From: Mariniphaga sp964540165
Lineage (GTDB): Bacteria > Bacteroidota > Bacteroidia > Bacteroidales > Prolixibacteraceae
DNA length: 60,480 bases
Direction of reading: 5' to 3'
NCBI GenBank assembly: GCA_964540165.1
Contig: CAZILU010000003.1
Coordinates: 1-60,480 of the forward strand
This document shows positions 51,065 through 59,570 of the stretch, in pieces (the first letter of the stretch is position 1; each line of letters begins with the position of its first letter). Both the position numbers and the translations under genes were made by a program. The notes beneath the pieces are model-generated. The model was given only the letters and a program-made list of their open reading frames with translations, was not told where the DNA came from and searched no databases.

Positions 51065-52411
51065 CTACATCAATCCCTTAAGCATTCCATGGTAATACAT
51101 CGGCTTCAATCCATGAGCTTTTAACACCCACCACATGCCTCGTTCCACCCCGGGATCGATAAACGGAATGGTTGGCATCAGCTCCTTATCGTAGCCAAAC
51201 TCACACATCAGCACCTTTCCATATTCGGTAACAATCGGACAGGCAGAATAGCCATTGTATATCGCTTCAGGCTCTTTCCCCTCCATAATCGACACGAGGT
51301 TTGCTGCAGCTACCGGCGCCTGGATACGAATGGCCGCTCCGGTTTTACTGGTTCCCAGTCCGGCTACATCACCAAAAATAACCACATTCGGATAATCGGG
51401 ATTGATCAGGGTCTGTTCATCGACCCGGGCCCATCCGCCATGCCTCAAACTGCCATCGGTAATGGCAAAGGGTGAGTTCCTCACAAACTCCGGGGCCCCC
51501 ATGGGCGGCACTACATGAAGAAGATCATAATCGACCGTTTCCAACACCGTAGATTCAGTGATCGGCAGATGGGCCTGCGTAGGCTCCTCAAGAACCTGAA
51601 AAACAACCTTTTTCGCAGACCTGTCAACCGAAACCAGGCGGCGCTGATAAATAAGCCCGACATTCCGTTCATTATAAATCGTCTCTAAACGATCTCCAAA
51701 AATTTTGGGAGTCATCAGGTTGGTTGAATTGCAGTAATAGTCGATCTGAAATCCACCCCGTGCTTCATGCTTTCGCAACAGATCTTCAGTGATCAGGCAG
51801 ATCTTTTTGGGAGCACCCCCACACTTCAGCTTGGTATAGGTGTCGGTGAAAACCAACCGCCCCTCACCTTTCCCGGGTAACTGCTGCAAAGCCTCATGGC
51901 ATCTGACCGCTCCCTCAAAATCGTAAATGCTGTGTACTCCGTCCCTGCCCAGTGATTCCCTGGTAATCCCCTCAATCTGATTGAAATCCATTTCACAACC
52001 GGGAACCAAAACCAGAAAATCGTAGTTCACCTTCCCATTTTCAGCGGTAACCACCTGGTTGCGATCGGGAAGCAGTTCGAGAACCCGGTCCTTCATCCAC
52101 TTAACATCGCGGGGTATCAAACTTTCGGTGTCTCTCTGAACTTCATCAGCCTTAAATGTTCCGGAGGCAATCAGGGTGTACCCCGGTTGGTAATGGTGAA
52201 TTTTGTTGGGTTCGATAATCGTAATATCATCGTACTTCAATTTTTCCGAAAGATAAGCTGCCATGGTGATACCCGCAGCACCTCCCCCAACAATAACAAC
52301 CTTAGCTTTTGCCTTGCTTTTCGATAAAAACCGGTAAGCTTGTCCTGTAACGACCAACCCGCCAAGCCCAAGTGCCCCGGCGGAGATAAATTTTCTTCTG
52401 CTTAACGCCAT
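51065..52411 (-). CDS. Tat-exported sulfide:quinone oxidoreductase-like flavoprotein
   Basis: This 448-residue flavoprotein has a twin-arginine signal (LSRRKFISAGALGLGG) and the FAD motif VVIVGGGAAGITMAAYL. It matches type II SQR: C197 in TKLKCGGAPKKICL and C391 in YSACPIVTEYGK correspond to the redox cysteine pair of human SQOR (Cys201 and Cys379). FGDVAGLGTSKTGAAI is the FAD/quinone-side motif. The C-terminal ERGMWWVLKAHGLKPMYYHGML could hold the membrane contact. SQR oxidises sulfide and passes electrons to quinone. Export by Tat would put it on the outer face of the inner membrane. Confidence 0.85.
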   Translation of the reverse strand: MALSRRKFISAGALGLGGLVVTGQAYRFLSKSKAKAKVVIVGGGAAGITMAAYLSEKLKYDDITIIEPNKIHHYQPGYTLIASGTFKADEVQRDTESLIPRDVKWMKDRVLELLPDRNQVVTAENGKVNYDFLVLVPGCEMDFNQIEGITRESLGRDGVHSIYDFEGAVRCHEALQQLPGKGEGRLVFTDTYTKLKCGGAPKKICLITEDLLRKHEARGGFQIDYYCNSTNLMTPKIFGDRLETIYNERNVGLIYQRRLVSVDRSAKKVVFQVLEEPTQAHLPITESTVLETVDYDLLHVVPPMGAPEFVRNSPFAITDGSLRHGGWARVDEQTLINPDYPNVVIFGDVAGLGTSKTGAAIRIQAPVAAANLVSIMEGKEPEAIYNGYSACPIVTEYGKVLMCEFGYDKELMPTIPFIDPGVERGMWWVLKAHGLKPMYYHGMLKGLM

Positions 52412-52456
52412 CTCTAAATCTATTTTTAATGGTTGGGTTTGGTCTGTTTAGAAATG

Positions 52457-52464
52457 CAAAAATA
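52457..52464 (-). promoter_or_regulatory. -7 element TATTTTTG of the SQR-like gene
   Basis: This TAnnTTTG match on the minus strand lies 45 bp before the start codon. -33 box not found. Confidence 0.35.
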
Positions 52465-52621
52465 GACAATTTATGGCAGGTAAACGATGAGAAATTCCCA
52501 ACTCTGTCTCATTCTCACACAAAATATCCATGCCATTAAGCTACGTTAAAAAATGATTGCACGCCAGAAAAAAGGTTAAACAGAAAATTGAAAAAAACAA
52601 TTTTCATCTTAAATTAATCCT

Positions 52622-52629
52622 TAAATTTG
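52622..52629 (+). promoter_or_regulatory. -7 element TAAATTTG of the signalling operon
   Basis: This TAnnTTTG match is 40 bp before the first gene of the operon. The -33 region has no TTTG. Confidence 0.4.
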
Positions 52630-52669
52630 CTTAAACAATGCTAAACCTGAATCCGTTAGCTTTTAATCT

Positions 52670-54922
52670 ATGACGAATAGGCTGAACATCGATGTACTTC
52701 GAAAAGCTCATCATACTCTGATGAGACTGGAAGGCAGGCTGGACACCCTGAATGCAGAGCCATTTTCAGCAGCCCTTCAACCGGAAATAGAGAAACAAAA
52801 GTATCTTGTTCTCGACTTTTCTCAATGTAACTACTTGTCAAGCAGTGGAATTCGAGTACTAATCACGGCTATCAAATCGCTCTCGGTTCAAGGAGGAAAT
52901 CTAATGTTAACCCATCTGTCTGCAGAAGTTTTTCAAGTGCTTGAAATGGCGGGATTACACACCGTTATACCCATATTCACAAGCAATGAATTAGCTGAAG
53001 AACAGATTTTCATAATGGAAAATCGAATGGACAGGCACAGGGAAGTGAAGCTGGATGAGATCACATATCTGGTTGACAAGCCAGATTCCGTTTCAGAAGA
53101 AGCGCTTCTCTGGATTACCGATGATTTGGTGGGTTACGATGAACTGGGCATATCGGCAGGAATCGGATCGTTCGGAGAGGGACTCTCCCCTGATCCGGAC
53201 GACCAGGGACTCTTTGTTACGCTCGGTAATTGTGCCGCGGTTTTGCCATTTAATGCATCGACCCCACCCGACTTCCGGGTTGTGACAGAGGCCAAAAAAG
53301 GGGCACTATTCACCACCTGTGCCTGTTCATTCCCCGGGAGTTTCGCCTGGAAAATCCAACCGGCCTCAAATCGTTACATCCATCTGGAGAAGTTTCTGCG
53401 ACATACCGGTCAGCTGATGGAATCCAAAGATCGCTACCCGTTTTGTGCCTGGCTGATAGCCAACCGCGATCCATACAAGCCGGCACTCACCTTACTGTTC
53501 GAAGCAGATCATGAAAGTCTTATTCCTGAACCCTGGTTCAGCCAACTAACACCGTTAATCGTTGAGAACGAGGGTAAGTCGTATGCCGGAATCCGTTTCA
53601 TGCTGGATCATCTTTCCGAAAACCACCAGGAGGAGCCTCTGACACAATATATCAATCAATGCCTGACCCTTTCAAACATTGAAAGCGTCAGGACTCCCGA
53701 TCTGAAGTCACTGCTATGCAATCCATTGGTTTGGATATTTACGGCATCAAAACAGGTCAGTGCCGAACATTTTCGGATAAAAATCGAGCCCCCCGGGGGC
53801 CTGCCATGGGAACCTTACAAAAATTACCTGGTACGAACCTTATATTCCGACTCCGCCCGGGTAGCCCTTCATCCTCTGCACGGTGGATTTTCAGCCCAGA
53901 CTTTTCAGGCAGACTCCTTCGACTCTCTGGGACGCCGGTTGAGGCCCACCGTACTTAAAATCGCCGGCCGTAACCTGATCACCCGCGAGGCAGAGCGTTG
54001 TCAAAAATATGCGCTGCCCTATATCATGAACAACAGTGCCCAGATCCTTGGCACCTCCGGCTACCTGAATCAGGGGGCCCTGCGATACAACTTCGTGGGA
54101 ATTGGCGGGGAACAGTCCCAACTACAGTGGCTCACCCATTATTATAATGAATGGCCGGCAGAAAAGCTGGAGCCACTTTTCGATAAAATTTTTCTCAACA
54201 TTTTGAAACCCTGGTACGGGCAACCGGTCAGAGATAAAATTCCTCTTTACTCAGACCACAATCCTGCCCGAACCTTCTTCCCGCACTTGTGTGAAACGGC
54301 AGAGAAGCTCTTCTCCCTGTCGGCCGATGACAAACAGATGAAGCTCAACAACGAAAACCGCATCGGTATTAATCCCTATTGGTTCCTGAAACATTACTAC
54401 CCAAAGCACGAATCCCGGACGTTCGACATTTATAAATCGATATGCCATGGCGATCTGAACATGCAGAATATTCTGCTCGATGATCAGATGAACGTCTACC
54501 TGATCGATTTTTCTGAAACCCGCCCCCGCTCAACAGTCTCCGATTTTGCGCGACTGGAAGCGATCCTGATGGTTGAACGGGCTCCTTTGGGTAACCCGGA
54601 GAACCTGCCACTCATATTGCCATTTACCGATACCTTTTACAGCGCCGGCACCTGGGGAGAACCGAAAGAAGTTGCGCTGTCTGAGAGGGATAAAGAGACC
54701 CTGAATAAAAACCTGATGCTCATAAAAAAAATGAGGGAGTATGCCACCCGGACAACCAACGGATGTGAAATCCTTATACCTTACTGTCTGGCTCTTTTGG
54801 AGTGGGTGCTTCCCATCGTCTGCTACCAGGGCGTTGGAATCTCCTACAAAAAACTATCGGCCCACGTTGCCAGTCGTTTGTGCGAAACCATTCTGGAAGT
54901 TGAAGCTAATCCTGAACCATAA
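52670..54922 (+). CDS. STAS domain fused to a choline/aminoglycoside-kinase-like phosphotransferase
   Basis: This 750-residue soluble protein starts with a STAS domain (residues about 8-115) that keeps the phosphoacceptor serines (NYLSSSGIRVL, S57-S59). A middle region of about 250 residues, with TYLVDKPDSVSEEALLWITDDL and ACSFPGSFAWKI, is unfamiliar. From about 385 on a protein-kinase-like fold is seen: N-lobe PLHGGFSAQTFQADSF and TVLKIAGRNLITREAERC, then the APH/choline-kinase loop CHGDLNMQNILL (D595, N600) and YLIDFSE (D613). All catalytic residues are present. It is the first gene of a partner-switching operon. It could phosphorylate a small molecule or a STAS protein. I know no characterised protein of this layout. 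Confidence 0.75.
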   Translation: MTNRLNIDVLRKAHHTLMRLEGRLDTLNAEPFSAALQPEIEKQKYLVLDFSQCNYLSSSGIRVLITAIKSLSVQGGNLMLTHLSAEVFQVLEMAGLHTVIPIFTSNELAEEQIFIMENRMDRHREVKLDEITYLVDKPDSVSEEALLWITDDLVGYDELGISAGIGSFGEGLSPDPDDQGLFVTLGNCAAVLPFNASTPPDFRVVTEAKKGALFTTCACSFPGSFAWKIQPASNRYIHLEKFLRHTGQLMESKDRYPFCAWLIANRDPYKPALTLLFEADHESLIPEPWFSQLTPLIVENEGKSYAGIRFMLDHLSENHQEEPLTQYINQCLTLSNIESVRTPDLKSLLCNPLVWIFTASKQVSAEHFRIKIEPPGGLPWEPYKNYLVRTLYSDSARVALHPLHGGFSAQTFQADSFDSLGRRLRPTVLKIAGRNLITREAERCQKYALPYIMNNSAQILGTSGYLNQGALRYNFVGIGGEQSQLQWLTHYYNEWPAEKLEPLFDKIFLNILKPWYGQPVRDKIPLYSDHNPARTFFPHLCETAEKLFSLSADDKQMKLNNENRIGINPYWFLKHYYPKHESRTFDIYKSICHGDLNMQNILLDDQMNVYLIDFSETRPRSTVSDFARLEAILMVERAPLGNPENLPLILPFTDTFYSAGTWGEPKEVALSERDKETLNKNLMLIKKMREYATRTTNGCEILIPYCLALLEWVLPIVCYQGVGISYKKLSAHVASRLCETILEVEANPEP

Positions 54923-55007
54923 TATTCCATTGTAACCGGCAGTAACAATCCATTTGGGTAAATATCAAAACATATATAAACACGATCACTCAAAACTGGT
55001 TAATGAA

Positions 55008-56006
55008 ATGCAAATTTTGAAAAAACAACATCCTTTGATACGCGAATTAACAACCTCCATTCTGTTGATTTTTTGCAGTTGGAGCGGTATTGCCCAAAGC
55101 AACCGGATTGTTTTCACCCCACATTGGATTCCGCAGGCACAATTTGCAGGATATTATGTTGCGCTGAACCAGGGGTTCTACCGGGAGGCCGGGCTGGAGG
55201 TTGAGATCAAACATTTAACAGCCAACATCTCTTCGTTCCAGTTCCTTAAAACAGGTGATTCCGATATTGTCTCCTCTTTTCTGATGGACGCCATCAAGCA
55301 ACGATCGGCCGGCGTGCCCCTGATAAACATCGGGCAGCTGTCGCAACATGCTGCACTTATGCTGGTAACAAAAAAAACCAGTGGCATCGATGAGCCACAG
55401 AAGCTGAATGGCAAAAAGGTTGGCATCTGGAGCAGTGGCTTCGACGACGTACCACTTGCGTTCATGCACGAAAAAGGCATCGAATGGGAGTTTACCCGGA
55501 TACTCAATACAGTAAATCTATTTCTAATGGACGGTGTAGACGCACTCACCGTCATGTACTACAATGAATACGACCAGGTCATAAACAGCGGCGTAGATGA
55601 AGAGGAGCTGAACCGGTTCTTTTTTTCCGATTATGGACTCGACATTCCGGAGGATGGGCTCTATTGCCTGGAATCAACGTTGCATTCCCGCCGGAACGAC
55701 CTTACCGCTTTTTTGAAAGCAACACTACGGGGGTGGGAGTATGCACGCCAAAACCGGGAGCACACCCTTGATATGGTGATAAACGAGATGAACAAGGCTC
55801 ACCTGCCCAATAACCGCGCCCATCAACGGTGGATGTTAGATAAGGTGTTGGAGATGATGACGCCCGGAGAAAAGGAAGTGAAAAACGGACAGCTTCTTGA
55901 GTTGGATTTCAACCGGGCAGTTGACGTTTTTCATCTGGCAAACACTCAGCCAGACAGATTGACCTTTTCATACAACGCCTTCTTTTTTCCACTGATCAAT
56001 GATTGA
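55008..56006 (+). CDS. NMT1/THI5-like periplasmic substrate-binding protein
   Basis: This 332-residue protein has a signal peptide (HPLIRELTTSILLIFCSWSGIAQS) and an NMT1/THI5-like fold: FTPHWIPQAQFAGYYVALNQGFYREAG, IGQLSQHAALMLVTKKTSGI and KKVGIWSSGFD. Family members bind pyrimidine precursors, sulfonates or nitrate for ABC import, but no permease or ATPase genes are nearby. Instead it is followed after 3 bp by a sensor phosphatase, so it may bring a ligand to that receptor. The ATG at 55008 gives the best signal peptide; a TTG at 54954 is also open. Confidence 0.85.
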   Translation: MQILKKQHPLIRELTTSILLIFCSWSGIAQSNRIVFTPHWIPQAQFAGYYVALNQGFYREAGLEVEIKHLTANISSFQFLKTGDSDIVSSFLMDAIKQRSAGVPLINIGQLSQHAALMLVTKKTSGIDEPQKLNGKKVGIWSSGFDDVPLAFMHEKGIEWEFTRILNTVNLFLMDGVDALTVMYYNEYDQVINSGVDEEELNRFFFSDYGLDIPEDGLYCLESTLHSRRNDLTAFLKATLRGWEYARQNREHTLDMVINEMNKAHLPNNRAHQRWMLDKVLEMMTPGEKEVKNGQLLELDFNRAVDVFHLANTQPDRLTFSYNAFFFPLIND

Positions 56007-56009
56007 CCT

Positions 56010-57974
56010 ATGAGACGAAATACATTATCCTTTAAAATCATTGTTCGGGTACTGCTGGCCTGTATCCTGCTGGGAGGATTGATCTTCTCGGCATACTATC
56101 TTTTTGCACGAAGAACCATTGAAAAATCAACGCGGGAGAATTCCATCCACTTGGCCAATAGTACCATATTCCGGATCGAAGAGGTAATCAAACAGGCAGA
56201 GATGATCCCCAAAAACCTCGCCTGGATGATAGAATCGGGTGCTCTGCCCAAAGATTCTATCTACGCTTTCCTGACCCGTCTGGTCGATAACAACAAGGTC
56301 ATCTTTGCCAGTGCGATCGGATTTGAGCCCGGGATGTACGCCGACAATCTATACGCCTTTGCCCCATATGCCTATCAAAAAAACGAAGAAACCCTGACAA
56401 CCGATCTTTGGTCGCCCGAATACAATTACTTTATCATGGACTGGTACCAGATACCGGCCATACTGAAAGAGCCATACTGGTCGGAGCCATACTACGATGA
56501 AGGCGGCGGCGAAGCGCTCATGACCACCTGCTCCGTACCATTCTACCTGACAAAAGACCGAAAGCGGCAGTTTGCCGGGATCATCACCGTCGATATCTCA
56601 TTGGATTGGCTGACAGAGATTGTGAACTCCGTCAAAATTTTCGAAACTGGCTATGCTTTCCTGCTCTCCCGGAACGGGGTCTATGTAACCCATCCCGACC
56701 GGTCAAACATCATGAACCAGACCATCTTCACACGGGCCAAAGAGATGGATCAGCCTGAAATGCGAACGGTCGGTCGTAATATGATCCAGGGAAAGAGTAT
56801 GCTGTCGAACCTTAGGCTGAAAGACCGGGGAAACGTCTGGATATATCATACGCAACTACCCTCTGCCAAATGGTCGTTAGGGGTGGTCTATCCACACGAA
56901 GAGATGTATGCCAGCCTTCACAACCTCAACCTGATGTTGCTCCTGCTTTCCATTCTTGGACTTGGCGTACTGGCATCGGCCACCATTCGCATTATCAACC
57001 TTCAAATCAGGCCCCTAACCAAATTTGCCAAATCGGCCCGAGCCATTGCCGCCGGGAACTTTAACACCGAACTTCCGGCCATTGAGGCGAACGATGAGAT
57101 GAAAGAGTTGCACAACTCCTTCGAGTTTATGCAGAAAGAGTTGTCAAACTACGTGATCAACCTGAAAGAGACAACCACTGCCAAAGAGAAGATTGAGAGC
57201 GAACTGCGCATCGCCCGGGAGATTCAGATGGGGATGATCCCACACATTTTTCCGCCATTTCCCAACCTGCCTGAGATCGATCTATACGCATCGTTGGAAT
57301 CGGCACGGGAGGTGGGTGGCGACCTCTATGACTTCTTTCTTACCGACGACTACCACCTCTGCTTCACCATTGGTGATGTTTCCGGAAAAGGCGTTCCTGC
57401 ATCCCTTTTTATGGCGGTAACCCGCACTCTCCTCCGTTCGGTAGCCGAAAAAAACAGCAGCACCGACCAAATTGTCCGGTCAATGAATAAAACCCTCTCA
57501 CAAAACAACGAATCAAATATGTTTGTCACCCTCTTCGTGGGGATCCTCAACATCCGGTCCGGAGAGCTCAGATATTGTAACGCCGGCCATAATCCGCCTG
57601 CCATGATAAAGGAGAATAAGGAGGTGATACTGCTCCCCGTTACCAAAGCCATTCCGGTCGGACTATTTGAAACTTTCGACTATAACGAAGAATCAATCAG
57701 AATGGCTCCCACCGATCAACTCTTTTTATACACCGATGGGGTTACCGAGGCCGAAGATGCTCATGAAAATCTCTTCGGTGAGAACCGGCTGATCAACGCT
57801 CTCCTTGAGCATGCGCAACAAAAACCCCAATCCCTGATTCGATCGGTTAAAGAAGAAATTATGCACCATGTGAACGGCCATATACAATCCGACGATCTGA
57901 CCATGATGAGCATTACCTACTATGGAAAAATGGAAAAAAATGGAAAAAAAGCTGATTATTACAAACAATCTTAG
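56010..57974 (+). CDS. Membrane sensor phosphatase: dCache-like domain, HAMP, coiled coil, SpoIIE-type PP2C
   Basis: This 654-residue protein has a TM helix near residues 10-32, an extracytoplasmic sensor domain (about 35-300) with dCache features (DNNKVIFASAIGFEPGM, FAGIITVDISLDWL, GYAFLLSRNGVYVTHP), a second TM helix (about 310-332), a HAMP domain (IRPLTKFAKSARAIAAG) and a coiled coil. The phosphatase has VGGDLYDFF, IGDVSGKGVPASL, NAGHNPP, LYTDGVTEAED and SDDLTMM, with all metal-binding aspartates. Such proteins remove phosphate from STAS antagonists in partner switching. The end overlaps the anti-sigma kinase gene by 53 bp. Confidence 0.93.
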   Translation: MRRNTLSFKIIVRVLLACILLGGLIFSAYYLFARRTIEKSTRENSIHLANSTIFRIEEVIKQAEMIPKNLAWMIESGALPKDSIYAFLTRLVDNNKVIFASAIGFEPGMYADNLYAFAPYAYQKNEETLTTDLWSPEYNYFIMDWYQIPAILKEPYWSEPYYDEGGGEALMTTCSVPFYLTKDRKRQFAGIITVDISLDWLTEIVNSVKIFETGYAFLLSRNGVYVTHPDRSNIMNQTIFTRAKEMDQPEMRTVGRNMIQGKSMLSNLRLKDRGNVWIYHTQLPSAKWSLGVVYPHEEMYASLHNLNLMLLLLSILGLGVLASATIRIINLQIRPLTKFAKSARAIAAGNFNTELPAIEANDEMKELHNSFEFMQKELSNYVINLKETTTAKEKIESELRIAREIQMGMIPHIFPPFPNLPEIDLYASLESAREVGGDLYDFFLTDDYHLCFTIGDVSGKGVPASLFMAVTRTLLRSVAEKNSSTDQIVRSMNKTLSQNNESNMFVTLFVGILNIRSGELRYCNAGHNPPAMIKENKEVILLPVTKAIPVGLFETFDYNEESIRMAPTDQLFLYTDGVTEAEDAHENLFGENRLINALLEHAQQKPQSLIRSVKEEIMHHVNGHIQSDDLTMMSITYYGKMEKNGKKADYYKQS

Positions 57975-58359
57975 CGAGTTGGAGCGACTGGTACTCTTTC
58001 TGGATGAGCTACAGGCTGAATGGAACATACCGGCTCATCTGATGCCTTCCATTAACCTGGTGCTGGAAGAGGCTCTTACCAACGTCATCTTCTATGCTTA
58101 TGAAAAGGGGCAAACCGATCGGATCAAAATAACCTTCCGGCTGATTGGCACCCAACTGACCCTCGTGGTAGCCGACCGGGGAAGGCCATACGACTCTACC
58201 CAAAAAGAAGATCCCGACATCAAACTCTCTGCCGAAGACCGGCCTATCGGGGGACTTGGGATTTTCCTGATCAAACAGATCATGGATGAGGTTTCATACC
58301 AAAGAAAAGGAGGTCAAAATTTATTAAAAATGGTGAAACACTGGAACGAAACAAAATAG
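57922..58359 (+). CDS. RsbW-like serine kinase / anti-sigma factor (HATPase_c)
   Basis: This 145-residue protein of the GHKL fold has the N box NLVLEEALTNVIFYAY, the G1 box VADRGRPYD and the G2 box GGLGIFLIKQIMDEV. It resembles RsbW/SpoIIAB kinases, which phosphorylate STAS antagonists and bind a sigma factor or other target. It overlaps the phosphatase gene by 53 bp in another frame, and a second ATG at 57940 also overlaps. No sigma gene is seen in the window, so the final target is unknown. Confidence 0.9.
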   Translation: MEKWKKMEKKLIITNNLSELERLVLFLDELQAEWNIPAHLMPSINLVLEEALTNVIFYAYEKGQTDRIKITFRLIGTQLTLVVADRGRPYDSTQKEDPDIKLSAEDRPIGGLGIFLIKQIMDEVSYQRKGGQNLLKMVKHWNETK

Positions 58360-58424
58360 AGGATGCTATTTTATTTGTTACAAATAACAGATAAAATTCA
58401 ACCATAAACCAAAAAAAAATAAAA

Positions 58425-58757
58425 ATGGAAACAACCATTGAAAAAACAGACAACGGTGTGCTGGTTGCCATGAACGGCAGAATCGACTCAACCAACTACA
58501 CCGAATTTGAAAGTGCAATTGAACCATTATCCGGCGTTCAGTATCCGGTAATATACCTGGACTGCAGCAATCTGAGTTACATAAGCAGCTCCGGGCTGCG
58601 GATTTTTCTCACCTTGCAAAAAAGAGTAATGGCCACCGGAGGAGAGCTAAAAATTTTCTCCCTCCAACCACCGATCAAAGAGATTTTTGACATCGCGGGA
58701 TTCAGCTCCATCTTTTCAATCTATCCCGATTTCGGTTCGGCACAGGAAAAATATTAA
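58425..58757 (+). CDS. STAS domain anti-sigma factor antagonist
   Basis: This 110-residue single-domain STAS protein (SpoIIAA/RsbV-like) has the phosphoserine site LSYISSSGLRIFL (S54-S56). In partner switching the unphosphorylated form captures the HATPase kinase. It would be phosphorylated by the 57922 product and dephosphorylated by the 56010 product. It lies 65 bp after the kinase gene. Confidence 0.93.
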   Translation: METTIEKTDNGVLVAMNGRIDSTNYTEFESAIEPLSGVQYPVIYLDCSNLSYISSSGLRIFLTLQKRVMATGGELKIFSLQPPIKEIFDIAGFSSIFSIYPDFGSAQEKY

Positions 58758-58769
58758 AATAATAGACCA

Positions 58770-59558
58770 ATGCAATTATCTGTTAAAACAACCAGATGGT
58801 TATGGATTGTGCTACTGATATTCTACGGATGTTCAAGCAACAAAAAGGAGAACCTGCCACAGGCCATCGTTCAGTTTTCAACCATTGATGCACTCATGAC
58901 CGGAGTATACGATGGCACAACCACGTTAGACGATCTCTCATCCTGGGGTGATTTTGGCATCGGCACCTTTCAGTCACTTGATGGAGAGATGGTTCTGTTA
59001 AATGGAATCTTTTACCAGGTGAAGGCCGACGGGAACATATACAAACCTGCCGACACTTTGCGAACGCCATTTGCCTCCGTGACCTTTTTCGAACCTGAGC
59101 GGCAGTTTTCCATCGAATCGCTGTCATTTGCAGAATTTAAAACAACGATCGACAGCATCATGGTGAGCAGCAATCTATTCTATGCTCTTCGGCTGCAGGG
59201 CACTTTTAACCATGTAAAAACGCGCAGTGTTCCCTCCCAGAAAAAACCCTACCGCCCCCTGGTGGAGGTCACCGCTTTTCAACCCGAATTTGAAAGCGAT
59301 ACCGTAAAGGGGACTCTCAGTGGTTTTTTCTGTCCGCCCTTTGTAACCGGTGTTAATGTTCCCGGCTACCACCTCCACTTCATCTCCGAAGATGAAACCT
59401 TCGGAGGCCATGTGCTTGAATTCTCTCTTGATGAAGGTGTTCTGGAGATTGATCAAATCGATCAGTTTCGGCTGATGCTTCCTAACGAAGGAAATTTCCT
59501 GGAAGCTGACCTGACCAGCGACCTTTCCGAAGATCTTGAAAAAGTTGAAGGCAGTTAA
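58770..59558 (+). CDS. Acetolactate decarboxylase, predicted lipoprotein
   Basis: This 262-residue enzyme turns 2-acetolactate into acetoin and CO2. The zinc ligands H201, H203 and H214 (GYHLHFISEDETFGGHV) have the spacing known for the Brevibacillus enzyme, and GTFQSLDGEMVLLNG and GTLSGFFCPPFVTGVNVPG are conserved. An N-terminal lipoprotein signal ends at C21 (LIFYGC), so it sits outside the cytoplasm. That is odd because acetolactate is made inside. It lies 12 bp after the STAS gene, in the same operon as the switch. Confidence 0.9.
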   Translation: MQLSVKTTRWLWIVLLIFYGCSSNKKENLPQAIVQFSTIDALMTGVYDGTTTLDDLSSWGDFGIGTFQSLDGEMVLLNGIFYQVKADGNIYKPADTLRTPFASVTFFEPERQFSIESLSFAEFKTTIDSIMVSSNLFYALRLQGTFNHVKTRSVPSQKKPYRPLVEVTAFQPEFESDTVKGTLSGFFCPPFVTGVNVPGYHLHFISEDETFGGHVLEFSLDEGVLEIDQIDQFRLMLPNEGNFLEADLTSDLSEDLEKVEGS

Positions 59559-59570
59559 AAAAACAAACCA

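Noticed and set aside
54954..55007. TTG start for the NMT1/THI5-like protein
   Set aside because: It would put 18 polar residues before the signal peptide; the ATG at 55008 gives a normal one.
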